Of a DNA stretch of 64,000 bases, positions 18,929-27,910 are shown one piece after another. Every line of letters begins with the position of its first letter. Position 1 is the stretch's first letter. Source of the stretch: Methanomassiliicoccaceae archaeon UBA480 (lineage in GTDB: Archaea > Thermoplasmatota > Thermoplasmata > Methanomassiliicoccales > Methanomethylophilaceae); the NCBI GenBank assembly GCA_002506425.1, contig DAXO01000017.1, forward strand, positions 46,156 through 110,155, written 5' to 3'. Both the position numbers and the translations under genes were made by a program. Below the pieces are notes generated by a model. It searched no databases. It saw only the letters and a list, made by a program, of their open reading frames with translations, and was not told where the DNA came from.

Positions 18929-19291
18929 ATGTCTCTAGTAGCATTTTACATGCCATTGGCGATAGTCGCGGTCATCGCCCTCGGCTTCGCCCCTCTGGCA
19001 TGGTGGGTATCGAGGTTAATTCGGCCCAAGAAACCCACTCAGTGGATGGAAGCCACCTACGAGTGCGGTTCAGAACCTATCGGAGAGGCACAGGTCCAGT
19101 TCAGGTTCCAGTACTACACGTTCGCTCTGATCTTCGTGGTATTCGACCTGGTTGCGACCTTCCTCATGATCTGGGCAGTCGCGTTCTCCGGACTGTCGAC
19201 AACCGCTCAGACCATGATGATCGCCTTCTTCGCGATTCTGATTCTTGGCGTCTGTTACTCGCTGAAAAAGGAGGAAAACGTATGGATATGA
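18929..19291 (+). CDS. fpoA: Fpo/Nuo-type dehydrogenase subunit A
   Basis: 120 aa with three predicted membrane helices (residues ~5-30, ~60-85, ~92-112) and the conserved ATYECGSEP motif of NuoA/FpoA. It is a small membrane subunit at the junction of the peripheral arm and the membrane arm. It opens a twelve-ORF operon in the order A-B-C-D-H-I-J-J-K-L-M-N. It overlaps fpoB by 10 bases. Confidence 0.95.
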   Translation: MSLVAFYMPLAIVAVIALGFAPLAWWVSRLIRPKKPTQWMEATYECGSEPIGEAQVQFRFQYYTFALIFVVFDLVATFLMIWAVAFSGLSTTAQTMMIAFFAILILGVCYSLKKEENVWI

Positions 19292-19845
19292 GCCTCTACC
19301 CCCATGCTGTGGCCATGAGTGCCGACGAGTTCATGTCTTGGTCTGACGCCATGATCAACGACCTCTTGAGCTCGGGTACGAAAAAGACCATCGATGAGCT
19401 GACCGGACCCATATGGTCCTGGGCGATGAAGAATTCCATGCACCCCCTGCATTGGGGACTGGCCTGCTGCGCCCTCGAGATGGCTGCGGCATCCGCTCCC
19501 AGATACGATGCCGAGCGCTACGGAATGATCTACCGTTCCTCGCCCAGGCAGACTGACATTCTGCTCGTCAACGGATGGATCTCCAAGAAGATCCGCCCCG
19601 ACCTCAGGCGTCTGTACGAGCAGATCCCCAACCCCAAGTGGGTCGTGGCCATGGGCGAGTGCGCCATCTCCGGCGGACCTTGGTACGACTCCTACAACAC
19701 CGTGCAGGGTCTCGACCAGATTGTTCCGGTGGACATCTACATCCCCGGATGCCCTGCACGTCCCGATGCGATGATAGACGGCTTCATGCTGCTCCAGAAG
19801 AAGATTGAGAGCTACTTCAGGAGAGGCGCCTTCATGGAGGACTGA
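19282..19845 (+). CDS. fpoB: Fpo/Nuo-type dehydrogenase subunit B (cluster N2 subunit)
   Basis: 187 aa starting MDMSLYP. Cys ligands of the terminal [4Fe-4S] cluster are present: the tandem CC in LACCALEMA, the Cys in VAMGECAISGG and the Cys of IPGCPARPDA. A strong ribosome-binding sequence AAGGAGG (about 19268-19274) lies inside the fpoA end and supports the ATG at 19282. It passes electrons from the Fe-S chain towards the quinone/methanophenazine-type site. Confidence 0.96.
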   Translation: MDMSLYPHAVAMSADEFMSWSDAMINDLLSSGTKKTIDELTGPIWSWAMKNSMHPLHWGLACCALEMAAASAPRYDAERYGMIYRSSPRQTDILLVNGWISKKIRPDLRRLYEQIPNPKWVVAMGECAISGGPWYDSYNTVQGLDQIVPVDIYIPGCPARPDAMIDGFMLLQKKIESYFRRGAFMED

Positions 19846-19847
19846 GG

Positions 19848-20318
19848 ATGGACACTTCCGCAGTTTACCAGAAGCCCACCGAGGACGAGATCAAGGCGCT
19901 TCTCACAGAGAAGTTCCCCGAAGTCCAGGTCACCGGCACCGAGGCCCGCAGGGTCTACGCTAAACTCCCCAAGGAGAAGCTGAAAGAGGTCTGCGAGTAC
20001 ATCCACGACAATCTGACGTTCGAGCACTGCTCCACCGTCATCGGAGTCGACTACGTCGACCATCTCACTGTCGTGTACCACCTTTCCAACTACTGGAACG
20101 GTGTGATGATCGAGCTCTCCGTCGATCTCCCCTCCGAGGATCCGCACATCGATTCCGTCGCGTGCATCTGGGAGGGAGCCAACTGGCACGAGAGGGAGAC
20201 CTGGGAGCTCTTCGGTATCGTCTTCGACGGCCACCCCAGACTCGAGAGGCTCCTCACGCCCGAGACCTACGAGTTCTTCCCGTTCAGGAAATCATACAAG
20301 CTCAGGGGGCAGGAGTGA
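19848..20318 (+). CDS. fpoC: Fpo/Nuo-type dehydrogenase subunit C
   Basis: 156 aa. The 30-kDa subunit signature appears near the C-terminus as ERETWELFGIVFDGHP, followed by RLLTPETYEFFPFRKSY. It is a structural subunit of the peripheral arm that packs against FpoD. It starts 2 bases after fpoB and shares one base with the fpoD start. Confidence 0.95.
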   Translation: MDTSAVYQKPTEDEIKALLTEKFPEVQVTGTEARRVYAKLPKEKLKEVCEYIHDNLTFEHCSTVIGVDYVDHLTVVYHLSNYWNGVMIELSVDLPSEDPHIDSVACIWEGANWHERETWELFGIVFDGHPRLERLLTPETYEFFPFRKSYKLRGQE

Positions 20319-21481
20319 TGGCAGATTCAATAGCGCCCATCGTGGCCGCCGAGGAGAAGATCCAGGCACAGGCCGACAAGATGGATATGGACAAGATGTG
20401 GATCATCATGGGTCCCCAGCACCCGTTCTCGCACGGACTCTGGACCCTGAAGATCAAGGTCGACGGAGAGATCTGCATCGATGCGGATCCCATCGTCGGA
20501 TACCTGCACAGGGGATGGGAGAAGGAGACCGAGAACAGGACCTACCCCAAGATCATCCCCATGGCGGACCGTCTCTGCTACGCCGCCTCTATGACGTACA
20601 CCCACCTGTACTGCATGACCGTCGAGAAGGCCCTCGGAATGGACATCCCCGAGAAGGCGAAGTACATCAGAATCGTCTCCGACGAGATCTGCCGTATCCA
20701 GTCCCACCTCATGTGGCTCGCCGCCGTCGGTACCGACCTCGGTAACCTGACCGTGTTCCTCTGGGCCATGAGGGAGAGAGAGTACTTCCTCGACCTCAAC
20801 GTCAAGCTGTGCGGCGCCAGGATGACCACCAACTACCCGAGGATCGGAGGGGTCCGCAACGACACCACCGAGCTCTTCGACAGGGACCTCATCCGCACCG
20901 TGGACAGGTTCGAGAAGGCCCTCTGGGACATCATCGCGCTCATGGATGACAGCGCCGTCATCGTATCGAGGATGAAAGGCATCAGCTACCTCACCAGGGA
21001 GCAGGCCGCCAACCTCGGTCTCACCGGCCCGGCCATGAGAGGGTGCGGAGTCGACTTCGATATCCGCAGGGACGATCCCTACGACAACTACGACAAGGTC
21101 GATTTCGAGGTCCCCGTCCTCACCGAGGGAGACTCGTACGCCAGGTACATGATCCGCATCGAGGAGATGTTCCAGTCCTGCGACATAATCAGGCAGGCCG
21201 CCAAGAAGATCGAGGCGCTCGGAAAGAACGCCCCGTACAGGGTCAAGGCCCCCACCAGGGTGCCCGCAGGAACCCACTTCACCAGGCTCGAGGACCCGCG
21301 CGGCGAGTCCCTCATGTATCTCGTCTCCGACGGAACCGACAAGCCCTACAGGCTCAAGGTCCGCAGCCCCATCTTCGTGAACGTATCCTCCGCCAAAGCG
21401 CAGTGCGTGGGCGTAAGGATCGCCGATGTTCCGGCCGTCCTCGCCCAGATCGACATGTGCCTCGGAGAGACGGACAGGTGA
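20318..21481 (+). CDS. fpoD: Fpo/Nuo-type dehydrogenase subunit D (49-kDa homologue)
   Basis: 387 aa. It has the hydrogenase-large-subunit-like fold without the Ni-binding cysteines: GPQHPFSHGLWTLKI near the N-terminus, GYLHRGWEKETENRTY, and ARMTTNYPRIGGVRND. It forms the electron-acceptor pocket with FpoB and FpoH. The ~30-residue extension before the conserved GPQHP motif is rich in Lys, Asp and Met. ATG at 20318 overlaps the fpoC TGA by one base. No in-frame CGA occurs. Confidence 0.95.
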   Translation: MADSIAPIVAAEEKIQAQADKMDMDKMWIIMGPQHPFSHGLWTLKIKVDGEICIDADPIVGYLHRGWEKETENRTYPKIIPMADRLCYAASMTYTHLYCMTVEKALGMDIPEKAKYIRIVSDEICRIQSHLMWLAAVGTDLGNLTVFLWAMREREYFLDLNVKLCGARMTTNYPRIGGVRNDTTELFDRDLIRTVDRFEKALWDIIALMDDSAVIVSRMKGISYLTREQAANLGLTGPAMRGCGVDFDIRRDDPYDNYDKVDFEVPVLTEGDSYARYMIRIEEMFQSCDIIRQAAKKIEALGKNAPYRVKAPTRVPAGTHFTRLEDPRGESLMYLVSDGTDKPYRLKVRSPIFVNVSSAKAQCVGVRIADVPAVLAQIDMCLGETDR

Positions 21482-22662
21482 TTCCGGTGGTAGAGCAATA
21501 TTCTAGCATACTCAACTGGATCGACTTCTTCAAGGACCCGATGCAGAATCAGTTCTATCCGTTCGAGGGAGTCTACAACCTGCCTTTCGACATATCCTAC
21601 AAGCTGTGGGAGATCATCGGCGGGGCCATCGCCTGGCTGATCAACCTGATATTCCCCGGCAACGAGGTCTCCGAATGGCTGATGAGCGACTACGTCAGCG
21701 TGCTGTTCTCGCTCATCATCTTCATGCTCATCGTCTTCATCGTGGTGTTCGTGTGTACGCTGCTGTCCCTGTGGATGGAGCGTAAGTGTCTCGGTAGGAT
21801 GATGGACAGAAGGGGAACCATGGTGGGAATGAAAGGATTCCTGCAGTGTGTCGCCGACGGTCTCAAGACCTTCATGAAGGAGAACACCATCCCCAAGAAG
21901 GTCGACTCGATGACCTACATGTGGACCGTGTCCCTCATCGTGGGTGTCTCCGTCCTGCTGGCATGCATGATCCCTCTGTCTCAGAGATGGTTCGTCGTCA
22001 ACTACGACTCCGGACTCCTCATAGTCATGGCATTCTTCGCCCTGGCTCCGTTCTTCATCCTGGTTTCCGGATGGTCCCAGAACAACAAGTACTCCATGAT
22101 CGGAGGAATGCGTGCCGCCGAGCTGATGATCTCCTACGAGGTCCCCATGCTCATCATGATCGCGACAACCGCCCTCATGGCCGGCAGCTTCAATATCGGA
22201 GACATCGTCGACGCTCAGTACGAGACCATGTGGTACTTCATACCGCAGATCATCGGTGCAATCACGTTCTTCTTCTGCGCCACCGCGGAATCCGAGCGTG
22301 TCCCCTTCGATATCGCAGAGGCAGAGGCCGAGCTGGTCGAGGGATGGCAGACCGAGTACGCCGGAATGAAGTGGGGTCTCATCATGCTGGCCGACTACTT
22401 CAGGGGATACGTCGCGTGCGCCATGTTCGCCATCATGTACCTCGGCGGATGGGCGCTCCCGGTCATCGGAAACGGACCCGTTCCCGAGATCGTGTTCCTG
22501 CTCAAGGCCTGGTTCGTGTTCTTCCTGATGATCCTCGTCAGGGCCGCGCTCGGACGTGTCAGGCCCGACCAGATCGTCAACATCGGATGGAAGGTCTTCA
22601 TGCCTCTGTCCGTGATCAACCTGGCAGTCGTGCTGCTGCTCAAGACGGGAGGCTTCTTCTGA
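21478..22662 (+). CDS. fpoH: Fpo/Nuo-type dehydrogenase subunit H
   Basis: 394 aa from GTG at 21478 (GTGA overlap with fpoD; an in-frame GTG at 21487 is possible). About eight membrane helices are visible, with the family motifs GMKGFLQCVADGLKTFMKE and ATAESERVPFDIAEAEAELVEGWQTEY, the acidic loop near the acceptor site. It links the peripheral arm to the ion-pumping membrane arm. The first ~55 residues carry a hydrophilic lead not typical of all homologues. Confidence 0.95.
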   Translation: MIPVVEQYSSILNWIDFFKDPMQNQFYPFEGVYNLPFDISYKLWEIIGGAIAWLINLIFPGNEVSEWLMSDYVSVLFSLIIFMLIVFIVVFVCTLLSLWMERKCLGRMMDRRGTMVGMKGFLQCVADGLKTFMKENTIPKKVDSMTYMWTVSLIVGVSVLLACMIPLSQRWFVVNYDSGLLIVMAFFALAPFFILVSGWSQNNKYSMIGGMRAAELMISYEVPMLIMIATTALMAGSFNIGDIVDAQYETMWYFIPQIIGAITFFFCATAESERVPFDIAEAEAELVEGWQTEYAGMKWGLIMLADYFRGYVACAMFAIMYLGGWALPVIGNGPVPEIVFLLKAWFVFFLMILVRAALGRVRPDQIVNIGWKVFMPLSVINLAVVLLLKTGGFF

Positions 22663-23405
22663 TGAGCATTAGATACCTAGACAAATACCCCCGCAGCAAT
22701 GCGAAGCACCTGTGGGTCCTCAAGCCCCAGTGGGCCGTCCTCAAGCTGTTCGCCAAGAACATCGTCCGCAGGCCGGTCACCGTCCTGTACCCCTACGAGA
22801 AGGAGTGGGTCCCGGACAACTACCGCGGCCGTCCCGGACTCATCTTCGACGAGTGCGTCGGATGCGGCATGTGCGTGCGCATGTGCCCCACCGCCTGCAT
22901 AAAGCTCGTCGACGCCCAGGATTCCGAGGGCAACACCGTCAAGAGGCCCCAGGTCAACATGGGAAGGTGCGCCATGTGCGGATACTGCGCAGAGTACTGC
23001 CCGGTGGACGCCATGACCGTGACTCCCGAGTACGAGCTGGCCGAGTACACCAGATTCGATCTCATCTACGGTCCCCGCAGGCTCGCCTACGACAAGACGA
23101 CAGAGGGAATGAAGGTCAAGCTGGAAGTCACTCTCCAGTCGGATATCGACAACGGCAATCCCGAGAGGCGCGTCAGCCTGGCCAGCCTGGACAGGCCCAT
23201 CCTCATCGATGCCAAGTGCATCGGATGCAAGAAGTGCGCCAAGGTGTGCCCCGTCGACGCCATCGAGATGGTGGAGAAGGGGAAGAACGAGAAGACCGGA
23301 AGGCCCATACTCCGTCCGGTCATCGACGATTCGAAGTGCATCTGCTGCAGCAACTGCGTGGACGACTGTCCCAAGGATGCGCTCGAGATGAAGGAGGTGC
23401 TCTGA
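22662..23405 (+). CDS. fpoI: Fpo/Nuo-type subunit I extended with a second ferredoxin domain (four [4Fe-4S] motifs)
   Basis: 247 aa. Residues 65-75 and 103-113 hold the two CxxCxxCxxxCP motifs expected in NuoI/FpoI. Two more follow at 186-196 (CIGCKKCAKVCP) and 226-236 (CICCSNCVDDCP), giving four predicted [4Fe-4S] clusters, where FpoI and NuoI usually carry two and are ~150-180 aa. The extra half looks like a fused bacterial-type 2[4Fe-4S] ferredoxin. With no FpoF in the operon, this domain could be where external ferredoxin delivers electrons (inference). ATGA-type overlaps join it to fpoH and fpoJ. Confidence 0.92.
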   Translation: MSIRYLDKYPRSNAKHLWVLKPQWAVLKLFAKNIVRRPVTVLYPYEKEWVPDNYRGRPGLIFDECVGCGMCVRMCPTACIKLVDAQDSEGNTVKRPQVNMGRCAMCGYCAEYCPVDAMTVTPEYELAEYTRFDLIYGPRRLAYDKTTEGMKVKLEVTLQSDIDNGNPERRVSLASLDRPILIDAKCIGCKKCAKVCPVDAIEMVEKGKNEKTGRPILRPVIDDSKCICCSNCVDDCPKDALEMKEVL

Positions 23406-23740
23406 TGGGAATGATCAGAGACATTTGGGACGCGTTCTGCGGAGGATTCGGAGATTTCGGAAACTACCTCCTCGGAAACCTGGACCTGGTGGCCTTCGTC
23501 CTCCTGTCCGCGATCGCGGTTCTGGCGGCGCTCTACGTCGTCACCGACAAGGAGGTCGTTCACAGCGCATTCTACCTCGCGCTCGTGTTCCTGTGCGTAG
23601 GATTCGTCTATTTCTTCCTCGAAGCGGAGTTCATAGGCGTCATCCAGATCCTGGTCTACGTGGGAGCCATCACCATCCTGTTCGCGTTCAGCATCATGCT
23701 GACTAGAAGATACATTATGAAGAAAGGTGATTCCGAATGA
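23405..23740 (+). CDS. fpoJ: Fpo/Nuo-type subunit J, N-terminal part
   Basis: 111 aa with three membrane helices and the AEFIGVIQILVYVGAITILFAFSIML segment, the conserved broken-helix region of NuoJ. NuoJ is split into two short proteins here, as in known archaeal Fpo operons; the second half follows with a 4-base overlap. It belongs to the membrane arm next to subunits A, H and K. Confidence 0.92.
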   Translation: MGMIRDIWDAFCGGFGDFGNYLLGNLDLVAFVLLSAIAVLAALYVVTDKEVVHSAFYLALVFLCVGFVYFFLEAEFIGVIQILVYVGAITILFAFSIMLTRRYIMKKGDSE

Positions 23741-24063
23741 GTCCCGGCATAGCGGATAAGAAGAAGGTAGTCGGCGCAACCGTCGCCGTGTTCCTGCTCG
23801 CAGTCCTGGCTGTCGGAATCTTCACCGTCGACTGGAGCGACTACACGGGCACCGACACTCCTCAGGAGCAGCCCACGTTCCCCACCGATGACGAAGACAG
23901 CATCTGGGACGAGAACGGCGACCTGAAGGAGGAGAGCCTTGCGTACACCATCTTCGAGAAGTACGGCCTCATCCTGATCCCCCTCGCGCTGCTGATGTTC
24001 GGCGCAATGGTCGGAGGAGTCGTCATTTCGAGAGAGGAGGCTGAGATCGATGATTCCAATTGA
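23737..24063 (+). CDS. fpoJ: Fpo/Nuo-type subunit J, C-terminal part
   Basis: 108 aa. A first helix (about residues 11-31) is followed by an acidic loop with TDDEDSIWDENGDLKEE, and a second helix ending in the GAMVGGVVISREE motif common at the NuoJ C-terminus. It probably assembles with the preceding half. It overlaps fpoK by 14 bases. Confidence 0.85.
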   Translation: MSPGIADKKKVVGATVAVFLLAVLAVGIFTVDWSDYTGTDTPQEQPTFPTDDEDSIWDENGDLKEESLAYTIFEKYGLILIPLALLMFGAMVGGVVISREEAEIDDSN

Positions 24064-24358
24064 GTTCTTCCTTCTCCTGGGAGCCATCCTGTTCGCCATC
24101 GGAGCGTACGGAGTGGTAACGAAAAGCAATGCGATCATCGTGCTGATGTGCATCGAGCTCATGCTCAACGCGGCGAACATCAATTTCGTCGCATTCGGAG
24201 CCTTCCACCCCGACATAATGGGACAGGCTTTCGTCATAGTCACGATCACCGTTGCGGCCGCAGAGGTCGCCGTCGGTATCGCCATCCTGCTCAACGCATA
24301 CAAGATGAGGAAGACGACCGAACTCGACGAGGACGGTCTCACATCCATGAGGTGGTAA
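24050..24358 (+). CDS. fpoK: Fpo/Nuo-type subunit K
   Basis: 102 aa with three membrane helices and the conserved Glu in the second helix (IVLMCIELMLNAANINFVAF), a proton-channel residue in the NuoK/MrpC family. The segment VAAAEVAVGIAILL carries the second conserved Glu. It ends in TAA, 2 bases before fpoL. Confidence 0.95.
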   Translation: MIPIEFFLLLGAILFAIGAYGVVTKSNAIIVLMCIELMLNAANINFVAFGAFHPDIMGQAFVIVTITVAAAEVAVGIAILLNAYKMRKTTELDEDGLTSMRW

Positions 24359-24360
24359 GC

Positions 24361-26397
24361 ATGTTGATAGAATACACTTGGCTGGTCCCCCTCATCCCGA
24401 TGCTGTGCTTCCTTATCATCGGACTCGTTGGAAGGAAGACTCCTGAGAAGGGAGGCTACATCGCAATCGCCGGAGCGCTTCTGGCGTTCATCATCTCCGC
24501 GGTCATCTCGTACGAGTACCTGACCGGCGACGTCTACCCCAACCCCGTGACCGAGCAGATCATGTGGTTCCACATCGGGGACATCGAGATCAACCTCGGT
24601 TACTACGTCGACGGCCTGACCTGCCTGATGATGCTCTTCGCATCGTTCATCTCCACTCTGATCTTCGTGTACTCCATCGGATACATGGGCGACCAGGGCG
24701 GAAGGAAGACCAGGTATTACGCCGAGGTCTCCCTGTTCCTTACCGGAATGCTCGGACTCATCGTGTCCAGCAACTTCCTCGAGCTGTTCATCTTCTGGGA
24801 GGTCATGGGACTGTGCTCCTATCTGCTGATAGGATTCTGGTCCTTCAGGCACCCCGAAGGAGATGCGGCCTCCGCCAACGCCGCTTCCGCGGCCAAGAAG
24901 GCTTTCCTCGTCACCAGGATGGGAGATGTCTGTCTCATGGCAGGACTGTTCATCCTCCTCGGCGAGTTCCACAGCCTCGACTACGCCAACATGTTCGATC
25001 CCTCGGCCATCGCCGCCGTCGATCAGAACAACCTCACCCTTGCCATGCTCCTCGTCTTCGGCGGAGTCATCGGTAAGAGCGCCCAGTTCCCTCTGCACGA
25101 CTGGCTCCCCGATGCGATGGCCGGACCTACCACGGTCTCCTCGCTCATTCACGCCGCGACCATGGTCAAGGCCGGAGTCTATCTCGTCGCCAGGGGATAC
25201 CCTCTCTTCATCCAGAATGCCGACGTCATGCTGTTCGTCGGAATCATCGGAGGGGTCACCGCATTCATCGCAGCCACCATGGCTCTCAACAACATGAACA
25301 TCAAGAGGGTCCTTGCGTACTCCACCATCTCCCAGCTCGGATACATGATCCTGGCTCTCGGAGCGGGCGGATACCTCGTCGCTCTCGGAATGGACATGGG
25401 AGGGGAGGAGGGTGCTGCCCTCATCGCCGCAGGAACCGCTGGATTCGTCGCCGGATGCTTCCACATGATGAACCATGCGTTCTTCAAGGCCCTGCTGTTC
25501 ATGTGCTCCGGATCCGTGATCCATGCAGTGGGCACGGAGGATATGCGCGAGATGGGCGGACTCGGGAAGCACATGAAGATCACATCGATCACCATGCTCC
25601 TCGGTTCCCTGTCCATCGCCGGATTCCCTCTGTTCAGCGGATTCTGGTCCAAGGATCTCGTCCTCGAGATCGCGATGGAGGCCGGTCATGACGGAACCGT
25701 ATGGTTCACCGTGCTCTGGGTCCTCGCGGTCGTCACAGCCTTCATGACCGCGTTCTACATGTTCCGCATGTGGTTCATGACGTTCATGGGAGAGGAGGGC
25801 CACGCCACGCAGCACTGCCACGGCGAGTCCCCCAAGACCATGACCACGCCTCTGGTCATCCTGTCCGTGTTCGCCGTCCTCAGCGGATTCCTCATAATGT
25901 TCGGCCTCGACGCCATGGTGTCCTTCGATGTGACCGCCACCGGATTCGTCGTCGGAGGAGGACACTCCGAAGGATTCGAGTACTTCAGCGAGCTGTTCAC
26001 CAACCCGTACACCTATCTGACCATCGTCCTCGCGCTCGTCGGTATCGGAATCGCGTACCTCATGTACGTGAAGAAGACCATCGACCCCGCCAAGTTCAAC
26101 AAGAACGGCCAGTCCTGGCTCTACAAGGCGCTCACCAAGAGATGGTGGTTCCCCGATCTGTACAACCAGATTTCCTGGAAGCTCGGATTCGGAGTCGCCA
26201 AGGGCGTCAACTACGTCGACAGGCAGGTCATCGACGGTACCGTCAACGGCCTGTCCGCTGCGGTCGTTGGAGGCGGAGACGTCGTCAGCAAGATGCAGAC
26301 CGGAGATGTCCACGACTACGCTTCCGTGGTCCTTCTGGGCGTTGCAGTCCTGTCCGTCCTCTTCGTCGTCATCGCGATGATCCTCGGAGGCATGTGA
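24361..26397 (+). CDS. fpoL: Fpo/Nuo-type antiporter-like subunit L
   Basis: 678 aa, about 16 membrane helices. Antiporter-fold signatures include FWEVMGLCSYLLIGFW, the Lys-bearing GKSAQFPLHDWLPDAMAGPTTVSSLIHAATMVKAG region and LALGAGGYLV. The C-terminal ~150 residues form the long lateral helix and anchor expected of NuoL. It is the distal ion-pumping subunit. ATG at 24361 lies 2 bases after the fpoK stop. Confidence 0.96.
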   Translation: MLIEYTWLVPLIPMLCFLIIGLVGRKTPEKGGYIAIAGALLAFIISAVISYEYLTGDVYPNPVTEQIMWFHIGDIEINLGYYVDGLTCLMMLFASFISTLIFVYSIGYMGDQGGRKTRYYAEVSLFLTGMLGLIVSSNFLELFIFWEVMGLCSYLLIGFWSFRHPEGDAASANAASAAKKAFLVTRMGDVCLMAGLFILLGEFHSLDYANMFDPSAIAAVDQNNLTLAMLLVFGGVIGKSAQFPLHDWLPDAMAGPTTVSSLIHAATMVKAGVYLVARGYPLFIQNADVMLFVGIIGGVTAFIAATMALNNMNIKRVLAYSTISQLGYMILALGAGGYLVALGMDMGGEEGAALIAAGTAGFVAGCFHMMNHAFFKALLFMCSGSVIHAVGTEDMREMGGLGKHMKITSITMLLGSLSIAGFPLFSGFWSKDLVLEIAMEAGHDGTVWFTVLWVLAVVTAFMTAFYMFRMWFMTFMGEEGHATQHCHGESPKTMTTPLVILSVFAVLSGFLIMFGLDAMVSFDVTATGFVVGGGHSEGFEYFSELFTNPYTYLTIVLALVGIGIAYLMYVKKTIDPAKFNKNGQSWLYKALTKRWWFPDLYNQISWKLGFGVAKGVNYVDRQVIDGTVNGLSAAVVGGGDVVSKMQTGDVHDYASVVLLGVAVLSVLFVVIAMILGGM

Positions 26398-26398
26398 A

Positions 26399-27910
26399 AT
26401 GAGCATCGACACAATGATCCTGCCTCTCCTGCTGATCATCCCGTTCATCGGGACAGTCGCCACCCTGTTCATGGGCGGCGAGAGGCAGAAATACGCCAAG
26501 GTCGTCGCCGGGGTCTTCTCGGCGATCACCCTCGTCCTGACAATCTACCTGATGTATGTCGGTCTCGGCAACTGGGGAGACTACTCCGTCAGCTACACCT
26601 GGATCGAGACATCCTCGATAACCATCAACTTCGCGCTCGCGGTGGACGGTCTCAGCATACTGATGATCTTCCTCTCCGCTCTGCTGACGCCTCTGGTCAT
26701 CCTCTTCTCCGCTGGAGAGAGCGACAGGGCGAACTACTTCCATGCGCTGCTCATGGCGATGGAGGTCGGACTGATGGGAGTCTTCATGGCGGCGGACTAC
26801 TTCCTGTTCTACGTCATGTGGGAGATCACCCTGATCCCCATGTACTTCCTCATCAGCTGGTATGGAGGACCCAGGAGGCACTACGCCGCCATCAAGTTCT
26901 TCATATACACGCACGTGGCGTCGCTCGTCATGCTCATCGGAATCTTCGCGATGGGATGGATGAGCTACGACATCACCGGTGTCGCCGACTTCGGATTCGA
27001 CTACATGGAGCTCGTAATGTCCGGGACCTCCCAGGCATTCCAGGCGGCCGTCTTCGCCCTCCTGTTCTTCGGATTCATGGTCAAGATGCCGTCCGTTCCG
27101 TTCCATACCTGGCTTCCCGACGCGCATGTCGAGGCCCCTACGGCCGGTTCCGTCATCCTTGCCGGAGTCATGCTGAAGATGGGTTCCTACGGTATCATCA
27201 GGATCTGCCTGACCTGCTTCCCCGAGGGAGCGGAGTACTGGCAGTGGGTGATCATCGCCATCGGACTCGTCTCGATGGTCTACGGCGCCTACGCCTGCAT
27301 CGCGCAGACCGATCTCAAGAAGATGGTCGCATTCTCGTCCATCAGCCACATGGGAATGGTCATGCTCGGAATCGGATGCCTGTCCGATATCGGAATAACA
27401 TTCGCCATCTTCCAGATGTTCGCTCACGGACTCATCAGCGCCATGCTGTTCATGGTCTGCGGATTCACCGGACACGCTCTCGGAACCAGGGAGATCCCCC
27501 TGCTCGGAGGACTGGCTGGAAGGATGCCCGCATTCGCCACCTTCATGATGATCTCGTTCATGGCCTCCCTCGGTCTGCCCGGCCTCGTCGGGTTCTGGGG
27601 AGAGTTCCCGCTCGTCTACGGGTTCTACGAGTTCATCCAGTCCGAGGGAGTCCTCTGGCTGCTGCTGTTCTGCCTGCTGACCCTGATGCTCACCGCCGGC
27701 TACTACCTCTGGTCCATGCAGAGGACGCTCTTCGGTCCCGAGACCACCAAGATCGACCTCGAGCACGTCCACGACCTGAGCAAGCCCGAGTTCGCGGCGC
27801 TGGCCGTTCTGGCCGTCCTCGTCGCCCTCTTCGGAGTCTGGCCCGATGCCGCCCTGAGCTTCATCGATCCCTATGTTGACGCGCTCGTCAGCTCCATGGG
27901 GGTGCTGTGA
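26399..27910 (+). CDS. fpoM: Fpo/Nuo-type antiporter-like subunit M
   Basis: 503 aa with about 14 membrane helices. Family motifs are the catalytic Glu region YVMWEITLIPMYFLI, the VKMPSVPFHTWLPDAHVEAPTAGSVILAG loop with the conserved Lys, and SSISHMGMVMLGIG. It is the middle ion-translocating antiporter subunit. It overlaps fpoN by one base (TGATG). Confidence 0.96.
   Translation: MSIDTMILPLLLIIPFIGTVATLFMGGERQKYAKVVAGVFSAITLVLTIYLMYVGLGNWGDYSVSYTWIETSSITINFALAVDGLSILMIFLSALLTPLVILFSAGESDRANYFHALLMAMEVGLMGVFMAADYFLFYVMWEITLIPMYFLISWYGGPRRHYAAIKFFIYTHVASLVMLIGIFAMGWMSYDITGVADFGFDYMELVMSGTSQAFQAAVFALLFFGFMVKMPSVPFHTWLPDAHVEAPTAGSVILAGVMLKMGSYGIIRICLTCFPEGAEYWQWVIIAIGLVSMVYGAYACIAQTDLKKMVAFSSISHMGMVMLGIGCLSDIGITFAIFQMFAHGLISAMLFMVCGFTGHALGTREIPLLGGLAGRMPAFATFMMISFMASLGLPGLVGFWGEFPLVYGFYEFIQSEGVLWLLLFCLLTLMLTAGYYLWSMQRTLFGPETTKIDLEHVHDLSKPEFAALAVLAVLVALFGVWPDAALSFIDPYVDALVSSMGVL

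Noticed and set aside
23656..26529. 957-aa minus-strand ORF across the fpo operon
   Set aside because: Low-complexity Asp/Glu/His-rich translation; it is the antisense shadow of fpoJ-fpoM, whose codon bias removes stops from that frame.
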